In this document: piece by piece, positions 8,546 through 17,496 of the stretch | Layout: every line of letters starts with the position of its first letter | How positions within the stretch are numbered: the stretch's first letter is position 1 | Assembly: GCF_000519085.1 (NCBI RefSeq) | Contig: NZ_KI912577.1 | Location: forward strand, 2,647,647 to 2,711,646 | From: Methylobacterium sp. 10 | GTDB lineage: Bacteria; Pseudomonadota; Alphaproteobacteria; Rhizobiales; Beijerinckiaceae | Length of the DNA stretch: 64,000 nucleotides | Reading direction: 5' to 3' | Program-made: the position numbers and the translations under genes | The notes under the pieces: model-generated | Told to the model about the DNA's origin: nothing | Seen by the model: the letters and a program-made list of their open reading frames with translations, nothing else | The model's database searches: none

Positions 8546-8743
8546 TTACCTAAGGGTCGGGGACTCGCCAGCGTGAAGGGCGCGGCCTTCATCGGAACCG
8601 CTGACCGCGTTCAGGCGCTCGAGATGCTCGAAGACATGCTCGAAGGCTTGCGTGACAGCCTGCTCGAACGATCCGTCACCCTTGCCCTGTGCGGCTTTCA
8701 GCGTGGCCAGGAGAGCCTGATGTTTCTCGGTGTCGCTCGACAT
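8546..8743 (-). CDS. Small hypothetical protein
   Basis: A 65-residue, charged, probably helical protein (KHQALLATLKAAQGK, then AVTQAFEHVFEHLERL). I recognise no family. It is kept as a gene because GAGGAG sits seven bases before the ATG, a strong ribosome-binding site, and the codon use matches its neighbours. It lies between two convergent or tandem genes with no clear functional link. Confidence 0.5.
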   Translation of the reverse strand: MSSDTEKHQALLATLKAAQGKGDGSFEQAVTQAFEHVFEHLERLNAVSGSDEGRALHAGESPTLR

Positions 8744-8900
8744 GGCCGTCTCCTCGGCCGGGCGGAATGCCGGCTCGTGAGGGCAAGCGCGGGGGGCGGG
8801 GTCGGGTTCCCACGCGGCAGAAGGCGGTCAGAGATTGAATCCGGGCACCGCCGCGAGCGTCAGCGAAACAGCGATGCGGTAGCCAGCCGTTGCAAGGCGA

Positions 8901-9422
8901 TCACCCCAGCAACTCATCGTCGCCCCGACGCTGTTGGTGGGCGGCAGTGATTGTCTTCATCAGGCGGATCAGGGTCGCCTGCTCCTCGTCCGAGAGGGGT
9001 TCGAGCGTCGCGTCGTGGGCCTCTCGCGCGGCCGCCTCCATCCCGCTCAGCAAGGCGCGGCCGGCCTGGGTCGGGCGGCAACTTTGAGAGCGCCGGTCGG
9101 TCAGGGAAGCAGAGCGTTCGACGAATCCGCGTGCCTCCAGGCGTTTGAGGGCGCCGGTCGTCGTCGTACGGTCGAGAGCCACAGCATTGGCTAAGGTCGT
9201 CTGATCGGCTTCGCCGCGTTCTGCCAACAAAGAGAGCAGGCTGTACTGCAGCGGAGTGATCCGGAAAGCGCCACACCGCTCTGAAAAGAGGCTGACGTGA
9301 ATCTGATGAAGGCGCCGGATTAGAAATCCCGGCCGCTCCGGCAAAAGCCAAGGCGCTCCCTGGGTCTGAAGTGCCTCCGGTAACGGCGCTACGTCCGTTT
9401 CGACCGGCGCGATCTCGTTCAT
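8901..9422 (-). CDS. MarR-family transcriptional regulator
   Basis: A 173-residue protein with a MarR winged helix: helix RITPLQYSLLSLLAERGEAD, recognition helix LANAVALDRTTTTGALKRLE, and wing SLTDRRSQSCRPTQAG, with dimerisation helices at both ends. MarR proteins bind short palindromes as dimers and often release DNA when an aromatic or phenolic ligand binds. It is transcribed divergently from the amidohydrolase gene that opens the catabolic block, 150 bases away. A palindrome at 9495-9508 in that gap is a good operator candidate. Most likely it controls the block in response to the substrate or an intermediate; that is inferred from gene order. Confidence 0.88.
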   Translation of the reverse strand: MNEIAPVETDVAPLPEALQTQGAPWLLPERPGFLIRRLHQIHVSLFSERCGAFRITPLQYSLLSLLAERGEADQTTLANAVALDRTTTTGALKRLEARGFVERSASLTDRRSQSCRPTQAGRALLSGMEAAAREAHDATLEPLSDEEQATLIRLMKTITAAHQQRRGDDELLG

Positions 9423-9494
9423 CTGCTTCCCATCCTCCGATCAGAATCCGACCCATGGACGCCTCATGGCACGTACCATGCTTGGACCAATATA

Positions 9495-9508
9495 CGAAGC
9501 ATACTTCG
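9495..9508. promoter_or_regulatory. Palindrome CGAAG-CATA-CTTCG, candidate MarR operator
   Basis: A 14-base inverted repeat with 5-base arms, set in AT-rich sequence (TATA before, CATT after), 73 bases before the marR start and 65 bases before the amidohydrolase start. The size and position fit a MarR dimer site covering the divergent promoters. No other palindrome of this quality lies in the gap. Confidence 0.42.
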
Positions 9509-9572
9509 CATTTCCCGGTCATGTCGATGCAAGGCAGGACGAAGGCCGACGTGAGACGATGAAGGAGACGAA

Positions 9573-10847
9573 ATGGACGTTGGTCGCTACGACACGCTGC
9601 TGCGCGGCGGACGGGTCATCTGCCCGGTTTCCGGCATCGACGGCATCAAGGACGTTGCCATCCGTGACGGGCGGATCGCCGCCGTCGAGAACCATATCGT
9701 CCCCTCCGCCTCGACCGAGGTGGTGAACGTCCAGGGAAAGCTGGTCCTGCCGGGGATGATCGACACCCACGGCCACGTCTACCAATACGTCACCGGCCGG
9801 TTCGGCCTGCCGCCGGACATGGTCGGCGTGCGCTCGGGCGTGACCACGGTCATCGATCAGGGCGGCGCGTCCTGCATGACCCTGCCGGGCTTCCGCCACT
9901 TCGTCGCGGAGAAGGCCGAGACCCGGATCTACGCTTTCCTCTCCGCCTATCTGGTCGGTGGCCTCGAAGGGCACTTCTACCCGAACCTCTACAGCCCGGA
10001 CGGCGTCGACATCGACGCCACGGTGAAGTCGGCGGTGGAGAACCGCGACCTCGTGCGCGGCATCAAGGGACACGCAGAGATCGGGGGCTTCGCCCGCTGG
10101 GGCATCAAGGTGATGGAGATGGCGGCCGAGATCAGCCGCCGGGCCGACCTGCCGCTCTACGTGCATTTCGGTCAGCTCTGGGGCCTGCCCGAGAGCGGCG
10201 CCAACGGCGAGGACGCCAACACCATCATGGAGCGGGTGATCCCGCTATTGCGCCCCGGGGACTTCCTCGCCCACCCGTTCACGCGTCATCCGGGCGGCTT
10301 CATCAACGAGGAGGGCGTGGTCCATCCGATCATCCGGGCCGCGATGGATGCCGGCCTGCGGGTGGATGTCGGGCATGGCAGCCACTTCTCCTACCGGGTC
10401 GCCCGCGCCTCCCTGCCGGCGGGCGTCGTGCCCTACACGCTGGGCGCCGACATGCATGGCTACAATACGGAGGTGCCGCGGCCGGCGGGCACTCCCGATG
10501 AGCACCACGACGACGAGAACCACCCCTTCCTCGGCCAGGCCCGCTTCAGCCTGACCCAGGCCATGAGCTCGATGATGGCCTTGGGCCTCAGCCTCGAAGA
10601 GGTGGTGCCCATGGTGACGAAGCATCCGGCCGAGATGCTGGGCCTCTCCGACCGGATCGGCGCCCTGACGCCGGGTTTCGCCGCCGACGTCTCGGTGCTC
10701 CACGACCATCGCGGCCGCTTCCTGCTTCGGGACAACGAGGACACCCAGGTCATCGCCCAGCGCCTGCTGCAGCCGGCCTTCTGCCTGCGCGCCGGCAAGC
10801 GCTTCGACGCCGACTCGCCGATCCTGCCCAGCGCCATCGCGGCCTGA
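9573..10847 (+). CDS. Cyclic amidohydrolase (dihydroorotase/hydantoinase-like metallohydrolase)
   Basis: A 424-residue member of the amidohydrolase superfamily. Seen: the N-terminal beta-sandwich strand, metal motif DTHGHVYQ (HxH), a Lys in RGIKGHAEIGG at the position of the carboxylated bridging lysine, His in YVHFGQ and AHPFTRH, and the metal Asp in GADMHG. It best resembles the amidohydrolase/deacetylase group of COG3964. Such enzymes hydrolyse cyclic amides, imides or N-acyl groups. AAGGAGA lies six bases before the ATG. As first gene of the block divergent from marR, it likely opens a hydroxylated nitrogen ring made by the molybdenum hydroxylase downstream. The substrate is not identifiable from sequence. 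Confidence 0.85.
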   Translation: MDVGRYDTLLRGGRVICPVSGIDGIKDVAIRDGRIAAVENHIVPSASTEVVNVQGKLVLPGMIDTHGHVYQYVTGRFGLPPDMVGVRSGVTTVIDQGGASCMTLPGFRHFVAEKAETRIYAFLSAYLVGGLEGHFYPNLYSPDGVDIDATVKSAVENRDLVRGIKGHAEIGGFARWGIKVMEMAAEISRRADLPLYVHFGQLWGLPESGANGEDANTIMERVIPLLRPGDFLAHPFTRHPGGFINEEGVVHPIIRAAMDAGLRVDVGHGSHFSYRVARASLPAGVVPYTLGADMHGYNTEVPRPAGTPDEHHDDENHPFLGQARFSLTQAMSSMMALGLSLEEVVPMVTKHPAEMLGLSDRIGALTPGFAADVSVLHDHRGRFLLRDNEDTQVIAQRLLQPAFCLRAGKRFDADSPILPSAIAA

Positions 10848-10872
10848 CCCCGGCACTCAAGGAGACGACCGC

Positions 10873-11757
10873 ATGAGGGCCGATCCGTCCCCGCTGCCGC
10901 CCGACCCCCGGCACGACTGGTGCCGCCTCGACCGGGCGGCGCGCGATGCGGCCTACGACAACAACGCGGCGGTGCCCGATTCCGCCGCCCAGGCGGCCGC
11001 GCGCAACGCGGCTTCCGCCGCTTACCGCGCCGCGCATCCGAGAGCCCTCGACATCCCCTATGCGCCCGGGCCGCGGACGGCCCTCGACCTTTATCCGGCG
11101 AAAAACCCGGCGGCGCCCTGCCTCGTCTTCATCCATGGCGGCTACTGGCAGCGCAATTCCCGCGACCTGTTCGCCTGCTTCGCCGAAGGCCCCGCCGCCG
11201 CCGGCTGGTCCGTGGCGATGCCGGGCCACACCCTCGCCCCCGAGGCGAGTCTGACGCAGATCGTCGACGAGATCGGCCTCGCCCTCGACTGGCTGGCCGA
11301 GAACGGGCCGGCGCACGGCCTCGGTGGCCCTCTCGTTCTGGCCGGCTGGTCGGCAGGGGCGCATCTCGCGGCGATGCAGCTGCATCACCCGGCCGTAGTG
11401 GCGGGGCTCGCCATCTCGGGGATCTACGAACTCGGGCCCATCCGCGACACCGGGCTGAACGATGCCCTCTCCCTCACCGACGCCGAGGTCGCCACCCTTT
11501 CGCCCCTGCGCCTGCCGGTGGTGGGAAAGCCCCTGGCCATCGCCTACGGCACGGCCGAGCGCCCGGCCCTCGCCCACGATGCCCGAGACTTCCACGCCCT
11601 GCGCAGCGCCCAGCATGCGCCGGGGCCGCTCCTCCCCGTGGCGGGGGCCGAGCATTTTTCCATTCTGAACGAATTGCGTCGTCCCGGCGGCGTGCTGGTG
11701 CGCGCCGCGATCGCTCTCGTGGAAGACCTCGATCTCACCAAGGGGAGACCGGCATGA
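10873..11757 (+). CDS. Alpha/beta hydrolase, arylformamidase-like
   Basis: A 294-residue alpha/beta hydrolase. The oxyanion-hole motif HGGYW, nucleophile elbow GWSAG and C-terminal His in GAEHFS are all present, a set typical of kynurenine formamidase-like esterases of the BD-FAE group. These cleave N-formyl or other amide and ester bonds on small molecules. AAGGAGA precedes the ATG, and the stop overlaps the next ATG (ATGA), so it is translationally coupled to the molybdenum hydroxylase large subunit. This suggests action on a product of ring opening rather than on formylkynurenine, as no other kynurenine genes are near. Confidence 0.83.
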   Translation: MRADPSPLPPDPRHDWCRLDRAARDAAYDNNAAVPDSAAQAAARNAASAAYRAAHPRALDIPYAPGPRTALDLYPAKNPAAPCLVFIHGGYWQRNSRDLFACFAEGPAAAGWSVAMPGHTLAPEASLTQIVDEIGLALDWLAENGPAHGLGGPLVLAGWSAGAHLAAMQLHHPAVVAGLAISGIYELGPIRDTGLNDALSLTDAEVATLSPLRLPVVGKPLAIAYGTAERPALAHDARDFHALRSAQHAPGPLLPVAGAEHFSILNELRRPGGVLVRAAIALVEDLDLTKGRPA

Positions 11758-14123
11758 GCGACGCGAACGGCCTTACCGAGGGCATCGGCGCACGCCTGCC
11801 CCGCAAGGAGGACGACCGCCTCATGCGCGGGCGCGGGCACTATGTCGGCGACCTGCGCCTGCCCGGCCTGCAGGACGTGGCCTTCGTACGCAGCCCCCTG
11901 GCCCATGCCCGAATCCGGGCGATCCACGTGCCGGAAGCGTTCCGCGACCGGGTGTTCACCGCGGCCGATCTCGAAGGCGTTCTCCCGATCCGGGCCGTCT
12001 CGGGACTCGCCGGCTTCAAGGTGTCCGAGCAGCCCATCCTCGCCAAGGACAAGGTGCGGCAGGTCGGCGAATTGCTGGCGATCTGTCTCGCGCCGACCCG
12101 CGCCGAGGCCGAAGACATCGCCGCCGCCATCGTCCTCGACCTGGAAGAACTGCCGGCGATCCACGACATGCTCGCCGCCCGCGAGCCCGGCTCCGCCCTG
12201 GTCCACGAGGATTGGGGCGACAACGTCTTTCTGGAAACCCTGGTCGACGTGAACTTCGCCTCGGCCCTGGATGCCCCGATCAAGGTCTCGCGCACCATCT
12301 CGACGGGTCGCCAGTGCATGGCGCCCATCGAGGGGCGGGGCACGGTGGTCCATCTCGACCACCGCATGGACCAGCTCGTCGTCCACACGGCGAGCCAGAT
12401 GCCGCACATCGTGCGCAACGGTCTCGCCGAATGCCTCGGGATCGAGCAGGGGCGCCTGCGCATCGTCTCCCCCGATGTCGGCGGCGGCTTCGGCTACAAG
12501 GCGATCCTGCTCGCCGAGGATGTCTGCCTCGCCTGGCTGGCCCTCCGCGTCGGCCATCCGGTGCGCTGGCTGGAGGACCGGCGCGAGCACCTCACCGCCA
12601 ACGCCAATTGCCGCGAGCACCATTACCGCATCACCGCTTATGCCGAGCGGGACGGCACGCTCCGGGGCATCGATTGCGAGGCCACCGTCGATTCCGGGGC
12701 CTACTCGGCCTACCCGTTCTCCGCCTGCCTGGAGGCCGCGCAGGTGGCGAGCATCCTGCCCGGCCCCTACGACTTCCCGGCCTATCGCTGCCGGACCTGG
12801 TCGGTGGCCACCAACAAGTGCCCGATCCTGCCCTATCGCGGGGTGGCCCGCACCGGCGTGTGTTTCGCCATGGAGCTCATCCTCGACGCGGTGGCGGCCG
12901 AGGCGGGCATCGAGCCCTGGACGGTGCGCGAGAAGAACCTCGTGCGGGCCGACCAGATGCCCTTCGACAACATCACCGCCAAGCACTTCGACAGCGGCGA
13001 CTATCCGCAGGCGCTGAGACGCGCCCTGGAAGCCATCGATGTCGGGGCCGTACGGGCACGCCAGCGGACACCGGAGCCCGACGGGCGCCGCATCGGCCTC
13101 GGGCTCTCGATCTATTGCGAGCAGGCGGCGCACGGCACCTCTGTCTATTCCGGCTGGGGCATTCCCATGGTGCCGGGCCACGAGCAGGCCGGCGCGCGCC
13201 TCACACCCGATGGCGGGCTCGAACTGCGCATCGGCGCCCATTCCCACGGGCAAGGGTTGGAGACGACCCTGGCGCAGGTGGCGCACGAGATCCTCGGCGT
13301 CCCGGTGGCGCGCACGCGGCTCGTCCACGGCGACACGGCCATGACGCCCTATTCCACCGGCTCATGGGGCTCGCGCGTCATGGTCATGGCCGGCGGCGCC
13401 GTGGCGGCGGCCTGCCGCGAACTCAGCCTGCGGGCGGTCCGCATCGGAGCGCACCTGCTCCAGACCGACCCGGCCACCTGCCGCTTCGAGGCGGGCCGCG
13501 TCGTCGGACCCTCGGGCGATGTCGGCCTCGATCAGATCGCCCATACCTGGTACCGGCGCCCGCAGGACCTCGCCCTCGACGTCGATCCGGGCGGTCTCGA
13601 AGTCACCGCCGGCTACAAGCCGCAGCGCGATTCCGGCACCTTCTCCTACGCGGCGCACGCGGCCCTCGTCGCCGTGGACCCGGACCTCGGGTCGGTGGAG
13701 ATCCTCGACTACGTCATCGTCGAGGATGGCGGCACCCTCGTGAACCCGCTGGTGGTCGACGGCCAGCTCTATGGCGGCCTCGCGCAGGGGATCGGCACGG
13801 CCCTCTACGAGGAGATGCGCTTCGATTCCCGGGGCCAGCCGCTGGCCTCCACCTTCGCCGATTACCTCCTGCCGGGCCCGGCGGAGGTGCCGGAACCGCG
13901 GATCGACCACATGGCGACGCCCTCGCCCTACACGCAGTTCGGCGTGAAGGGGATCGGCGAGGGCGGGGCCATCGCGCCCCCGGCGGCACTCGCCAACGCC
14001 ATCAATGACGCCCTGCGCCCTCTGGGCGTCGCCATGTTGCATTCGCCGGTGAGCCAGCACCGCATCGTCGAGGCCGTGCTCGCCGCCCGAGCCGCGGCCT
14101 CCTCCAGCCGGAAGGCCGCATGA
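11754..14123 (+). CDS. Molybdenum hydroxylase large subunit (xanthine dehydrogenase family)
   Basis: A 789-residue molybdopterin-binding subunit. The small N-terminal alpha/beta hammerhead domain (GRGHYVGDLRLPG) is followed by two molybdenum-cofactor domains. Motifs seen: PDVGGGFGYK, PYRGVARTG, SHGQGLETTLAQ, and GVKGIGEGGAIAPPAAL, which supplies the catalytic Glu of the family. The loop PYRGVARTG differs from the AYRCSFR signature of true CO dehydrogenase, so a role in N-heterocycle or purine-like hydroxylation is favoured. It forms a heterotrimer with the FAD and 2Fe-2S subunits encoded next. ATGA overlaps tie it to both neighbours. Chaperone or cofactor-maturation genes (XdhC, MobA) are not in view. 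Confidence 0.9.
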   Translation: MSDANGLTEGIGARLPRKEDDRLMRGRGHYVGDLRLPGLQDVAFVRSPLAHARIRAIHVPEAFRDRVFTAADLEGVLPIRAVSGLAGFKVSEQPILAKDKVRQVGELLAICLAPTRAEAEDIAAAIVLDLEELPAIHDMLAAREPGSALVHEDWGDNVFLETLVDVNFASALDAPIKVSRTISTGRQCMAPIEGRGTVVHLDHRMDQLVVHTASQMPHIVRNGLAECLGIEQGRLRIVSPDVGGGFGYKAILLAEDVCLAWLALRVGHPVRWLEDRREHLTANANCREHHYRITAYAERDGTLRGIDCEATVDSGAYSAYPFSACLEAAQVASILPGPYDFPAYRCRTWSVATNKCPILPYRGVARTGVCFAMELILDAVAAEAGIEPWTVREKNLVRADQMPFDNITAKHFDSGDYPQALRRALEAIDVGAVRARQRTPEPDGRRIGLGLSIYCEQAAHGTSVYSGWGIPMVPGHEQAGARLTPDGGLELRIGAHSHGQGLETTLAQVAHEILGVPVARTRLVHGDTAMTPYSTGSWGSRVMVMAGGAVAAACRELSLRAVRIGAHLLQTDPATCRFEAGRVVGPSGDVGLDQIAHTWYRRPQDLALDVDPGGLEVTAGYKPQRDSGTFSYAAHAALVAVDPDLGSVEILDYVIVEDGGTLVNPLVVDGQLYGGLAQGIGTALYEEMRFDSRGQPLASTFADYLLPGPAEVPEPRIDHMATPSPYTQFGVKGIGEGGAIAPPAALANAINDALRPLGVAMLHSPVSQHRIVEAVLAARAAASSSRKAA

Positions 14124-14995
14124 AACCCGCCCGCTTCGCCTATGAGCGCCCCGGCGATCTTCCCGCCCTGCTCGCCCGCCTCGCCACCGCTGAGGGCAGC
14201 GTGAAGCTGATGGCCGGGGGACAATCCCTCGGACCGATGCTGAACCTGCGCCTCGTCGAACCGGATCTCGTCCTCGACATCACGGGCATCCCCGAACTGC
14301 GCCGGGCGGCAATCGAGGGGGAGACCCTGGTGCTCGGCGCCTGCGTTACCCATGCGGATATCGAGGACGGGCGCGTTCCCGACCTCACCGGCGGCGCCAT
14401 GGCGCGGGTGGCCACCGCCATCGCCTACCGGCCGGTGCGCAATCGCGGCACGATCGGGGGCTCCCTCGTCCATGCCGACCCGGCCGCCGACTGGGTAACC
14501 TCCCTCATCGCACTGGGCGCCGAGGTCGAACTGGCCTCCACCTCCGGCCGGCGCCGCCTGGCCCTCGCGACCTTCGTCACCGGCGCCCTCGACGTGGCCC
14601 TGGCGCCCGGCGAGATGCTGGTCGCCGTGCGGATTCCCGCGCTCCCGCCCGGCATCGCCTGGGGCTACGTCAAGCACTGCTCAAAGATCGGCGAGTTCGC
14701 CCACGCCATCGGGGCCGTGCGGATCGAACCCGATGCCGGGCGCGGCCGGGTGGTGATCGGCGCCATCGAGCGCGCGCCCCTCGTGGTCGCGGAACCGCAC
14801 GACCTGTTCGGCGGGTGGATCGGCCCCGACTTCGCCGACCGGTTCGACGCCCGTGCGGCCGATGCGCTCCTGCGAGAGGCCGGGATGTCCGACCCCGTGG
14901 CGCGCCACGTCCACGTCACCGTTCTGGCGCGCGCCCTCAGGCAGGCGGCCTCCGCACCGCCCTCCCTCACACGCACCATCGGCGAGGCCGCATGA
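14120..14995 (+). CDS. Molybdenum hydroxylase FAD-binding medium subunit
   Basis: A 291-residue CoxM/XdhB-type subunit. The FAD motifs are clear: AGGQSLGPMLNLRL for the pyrophosphate loop, and RNRGTIGGSLVHADPAAD for the second loop; a C-terminal CO-dehydrogenase-flavoprotein domain follows. It passes electrons from the 2Fe-2S centres to NAD or another acceptor. The start overlaps the stop of the large subunit and its stop overlaps the next start (ATGA at both), so the three subunits are translated together. Confidence 0.9.
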   Translation: MKPARFAYERPGDLPALLARLATAEGSVKLMAGGQSLGPMLNLRLVEPDLVLDITGIPELRRAAIEGETLVLGACVTHADIEDGRVPDLTGGAMARVATAIAYRPVRNRGTIGGSLVHADPAADWVTSLIALGAEVELASTSGRRRLALATFVTGALDVALAPGEMLVAVRIPALPPGIAWGYVKHCSKIGEFAHAIGAVRIEPDAGRGRVVIGAIERAPLVVAEPHDLFGGWIGPDFADRFDARAADALLREAGMSDPVARHVHVTVLARALRQAASAPPSLTRTIGEAA

Positions 14996-16215
14996 GCACC
15001 GCATCGGCCGCCCTCCGCGACGAGAGCCTGCCCCTCGACCTCACCGTGAACGGCCGGGCGCGAAGCCTGCGGGCCGAGCCGCGAACGCATCTCGCCGACG
15101 TCCTGCGCGACACACTCGACCTCACCGGAACCCATCTCGGCTGCGAGCACGGCGTCTGCGGCGCCTGTACGGTGCTCCTCGACGGCGAGCCGGCCCGCGC
15201 CTGCCTGACCTTCTCCGGGGCCTGCGCGGGCGCCGAAGTGACCACCATCGAGGGGCTCGACGACGATCCCGTCGCCGGCGAGTTGCGGGCCGCGTTCAAC
15301 CGCGAACACGCTCTGCAATGCGGCTACTGCACGCCCGGCATGCTCATCGCCGCCCGCGACCTCGTCCTGCGCCTGCCCGACGCCGACGAGCGCCGCATCC
15401 GCGCCGGACTCTCGGGCAACCTGTGCCGCTGCACCGGCTATGTCGGCATCGTTCGCGCGGTGCGCGGCGTCATCGCCGAGCGCCGCGCCCGCGGCATCGC
15501 GCCGACAACCGGCGGACAGCGCGCTCTCGGCCCCGTAGGCGCGCGCTTCGGCACCCCGTCGGGCCCGGCATCGGAGGCGGCCCGCACGCCCCTGCGGCCC
15601 GTCGCGCAGGCCGAGGGCGCGCCGCGGATCGCCGATATCGGCGGCGATTTCGTCCCCGCCCATCGCTTCGAGCAATCCTTCGCGGTGGCCCATCCCCCCG
15701 ACACCGTCTTCGCCTTGTTCGGCGACGTGGAGGCCGTGGCCGCCTGCCTCCCCGGAGCCGAACTGACGGGACATCCCACACCGGATGCCGTCGAGGGTGC
15801 CCTTCAGGTGCGGATCGGGCCAATCGCCGCGCGCTTTCGCGGCCATGCCCGGATTTTTCGCGATGAGGCGGCCCGCACGGGACGCATCCTTGGTGCCGGC
15901 AGCGACGCGGGTGGCCGCTCCGCCACCCAGGGGGAGATCCGCTACCGCGTCGGACCGGGCGAGACTTCCGGTACCGCCCGGATCGATCTCGCCGTCGGCT
16001 ACACCCTCAAGGGACCGCTGGCGCAATTCGGCCGGCCGGGCCTCGTGCGTGACCTTGCCGGGCGCCTAGGGGCTGAGTTCGCCGCGAATCTCGAAGCCCG
16101 CCTCTCCGGTGCCCCGGCTCCGGTCTCCGCAGGCCTGAACCCGCTGCGCCTTCTCCTTACGATGCTGACGACCTCCCTGCGCCGGCGCCTCGCCGCGTGG
16201 GGTCGCCTTCCCTGA
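14992..16215 (+). CDS. 2Fe-2S small subunit fused to a CoxG (SRPBCC) domain
   Basis: A 407-residue fusion. Residues about 14-165 are a CoxS-type iron-sulphur subunit with both clusters: the plant-type site CEHGVCGAC plus a later Cys, and the second site in CGYCTPGM and CRCTGY. After a low-complexity linker of about 50 residues, residues about 220-380 form a CoxG/SRPBCC domain (FEQSFAVAHPPDTVFALF, then CLPGAEL). The tail is hydrophobic and basic (LLLTMLTTSLRRRL). CoxG is known to anchor CO dehydrogenase to the membrane, so the fusion may tether this hydroxylase to the membrane or a quinone acceptor; that is an inference. The ATG overlaps the preceding stop. Confidence 0.88.
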   Translation: MSTASAALRDESLPLDLTVNGRARSLRAEPRTHLADVLRDTLDLTGTHLGCEHGVCGACTVLLDGEPARACLTFSGACAGAEVTTIEGLDDDPVAGELRAAFNREHALQCGYCTPGMLIAARDLVLRLPDADERRIRAGLSGNLCRCTGYVGIVRAVRGVIAERRARGIAPTTGGQRALGPVGARFGTPSGPASEAARTPLRPVAQAEGAPRIADIGGDFVPAHRFEQSFAVAHPPDTVFALFGDVEAVAACLPGAELTGHPTPDAVEGALQVRIGPIAARFRGHARIFRDEAARTGRILGAGSDAGGRSATQGEIRYRVGPGETSGTARIDLAVGYTLKGPLAQFGRPGLVRDLAGRLGAEFAANLEARLSGAPAPVSAGLNPLRLLLTMLTTSLRRRLAAWGRLP

Positions 16216-16270
16216 CCGTCGCCTCCCACCGCGATCCTGCCCGCGATTCTGCCAAAGACCGGAGACCACC

Positions 16271-17425
16271 ATGACGCGCAGCCTCACCATTCTTCCTGCC
16301 CTGACCCTCGCCTTCGTCCTGTCGGCGGGGGTGGCTTATGCGCAGGCGATCCGGATCGGCGTCAACGAGCCCCTCACCGGGCCCTTCGCGGCGTCGGGCA
16401 CCTACGTGGTCAACGGGGCCAGGATCGCCGCCGACGAGATCAACGCCAAGGGCGGCGTCCTCGGAAAGAAACTCGAACTCGTCGTCGAGGACAACAAGAG
16501 CAATCCCACCGAAGCGGCGGCGGTGGCCGAAAAGCTCATCACCAGCGACAAGACCCCGGTGCTCATGGGCGCCTGGGGTTCCAGCCTCACCCTGGCCGTG
16601 ATGCCCAAGCTGGCCGATTACGAGACCCCGATGCTGGTGGAGACCTCGTCGTCGGGCAAGATCACCACCTCGGGCAACCCGTACGTCTTTCGCATCTCTC
16701 CGCCCTCGGCCCTGGAGGCCGAAGCCTTCGCACCGATGGTGGAGAAGCTCGGCCTGAAGAAGGTCGATTTCCTCGCCATCAACAACGACTGGGGCCGGGG
16801 GGCGGCGGCCGATTTCGGCAAGATGCTCAAGGGCAAGGGCGTCACGGTGGGCCTCGTGGAGACCATGGACCAGGGCGCGCAGGACATGAGCGCCCAATTG
16901 TCCAAGCTGAAGGGCTCGGATGCCGACACGCTTCTGATCACGGCCGCCGTCGACCAGCTCACGCTCCTGTTCAAGCAGATGGCGGCGCTCGGCCTCAAGA
17001 AGCGGATCATCACCACCGGCGGCTCCCAGAACCCCGACCAGATCATCGCCCAGGCGGGTACCGCCGCCGAAGGAACGATGCACCTGACCACCTTCCTGCC
17101 CTGGTACCCGGAGAAGACCCCGAACCCGGCGGCCACCGCCTACTTCATCGCCGAGTGGAAGAAGCGCGGCTTCGAGTTCGCCGGCGTCACCGAGAGTTTT
17201 CGCGGCTACGACGGCATCCGCACCATCGCGGCGGCCATCGAGAAGGGCGGCGGCACCGACGCGGCCTCCATCAGGAAGGGCTTCTGGTCCGTGGACCTGA
17301 CCGGCCTCAACGGCCCGGTCCGCTTCGCCAAGGCCGGCCCCGCCGGGTCCGAGAGCGGCCAGAGCAAGCCGGATGTCTACCTCGTGAAGATCGACGGCGG
17401 AAAAGTCGTGGTGCCCGAACTCTAA
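16271..17425 (+). CDS. Branched-chain-type ABC importer, substrate-binding protein
   Basis: A 384-residue periplasmic binding protein of the LivJ/Peripla_BP_6 type. A signal peptide of about 23 residues (hydrophobic LPALTLAFVLSAGVAYA) precedes the mature start AQAIRIGVNEPLTG. The two-lobed fold motifs follow (ADEINAKGG, EDNKSNP). It delivers ligand to the permeases and ATPases encoded next. Family members bind amino acids, urea, amides or aromatic acids; here the operon context points to the N-heterocycle or an amide breakdown product. GGAGA lies five bases before the ATG. Confidence 0.9.
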   Translation: MTRSLTILPALTLAFVLSAGVAYAQAIRIGVNEPLTGPFAASGTYVVNGARIAADEINAKGGVLGKKLELVVEDNKSNPTEAAAVAEKLITSDKTPVLMGAWGSSLTLAVMPKLADYETPMLVETSSSGKITTSGNPYVFRISPPSALEAEAFAPMVEKLGLKKVDFLAINNDWGRGAAADFGKMLKGKGVTVGLVETMDQGAQDMSAQLSKLKGSDADTLLITAAVDQLTLLFKQMAALGLKKRIITTGGSQNPDQIIAQAGTAAEGTMHLTTFLPWYPEKTPNPAATAYFIAEWKKRGFEFAGVTESFRGYDGIRTIAAAIEKGGGTDAASIRKGFWSVDLTGLNGPVRFAKAGPAGSESGQSKPDVYLVKIDGGKVVVPEL

Positions 17426-17496
17426 CCGCGCGCAAGCCTCCCGGCGGCCCAATGACCGGGCCACCGGGTCCAACCGTCGCAATAGGCGAGGCCGCG

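Noticed and set aside
11544..13328. A 594-codon minus-strand open frame
   Set aside because: It lies opposite the molybdenum hydroxylase gene, is rich in Arg, Gly and His, and matches no family; a typical high-GC antisense shadow.
10920..14123. A single + strand open frame of 1,067 codons covering the formamidase-like and molybdenum hydroxylase genes
   Set aside because: Its first 280 codons are the out-of-frame shadow of the hydrolase gene (Arg/Pro/Ala-rich). The real protein starts at ATG 11754, where the hydroxylase fold begins.
11754..16215. A CO dehydrogenase (coxMSL) operon
   Set aside because: The large subunit has PYRGVARTG instead of the AYRCSFR signature of CO dehydrogenase, and the cluster lacks coxDEF.
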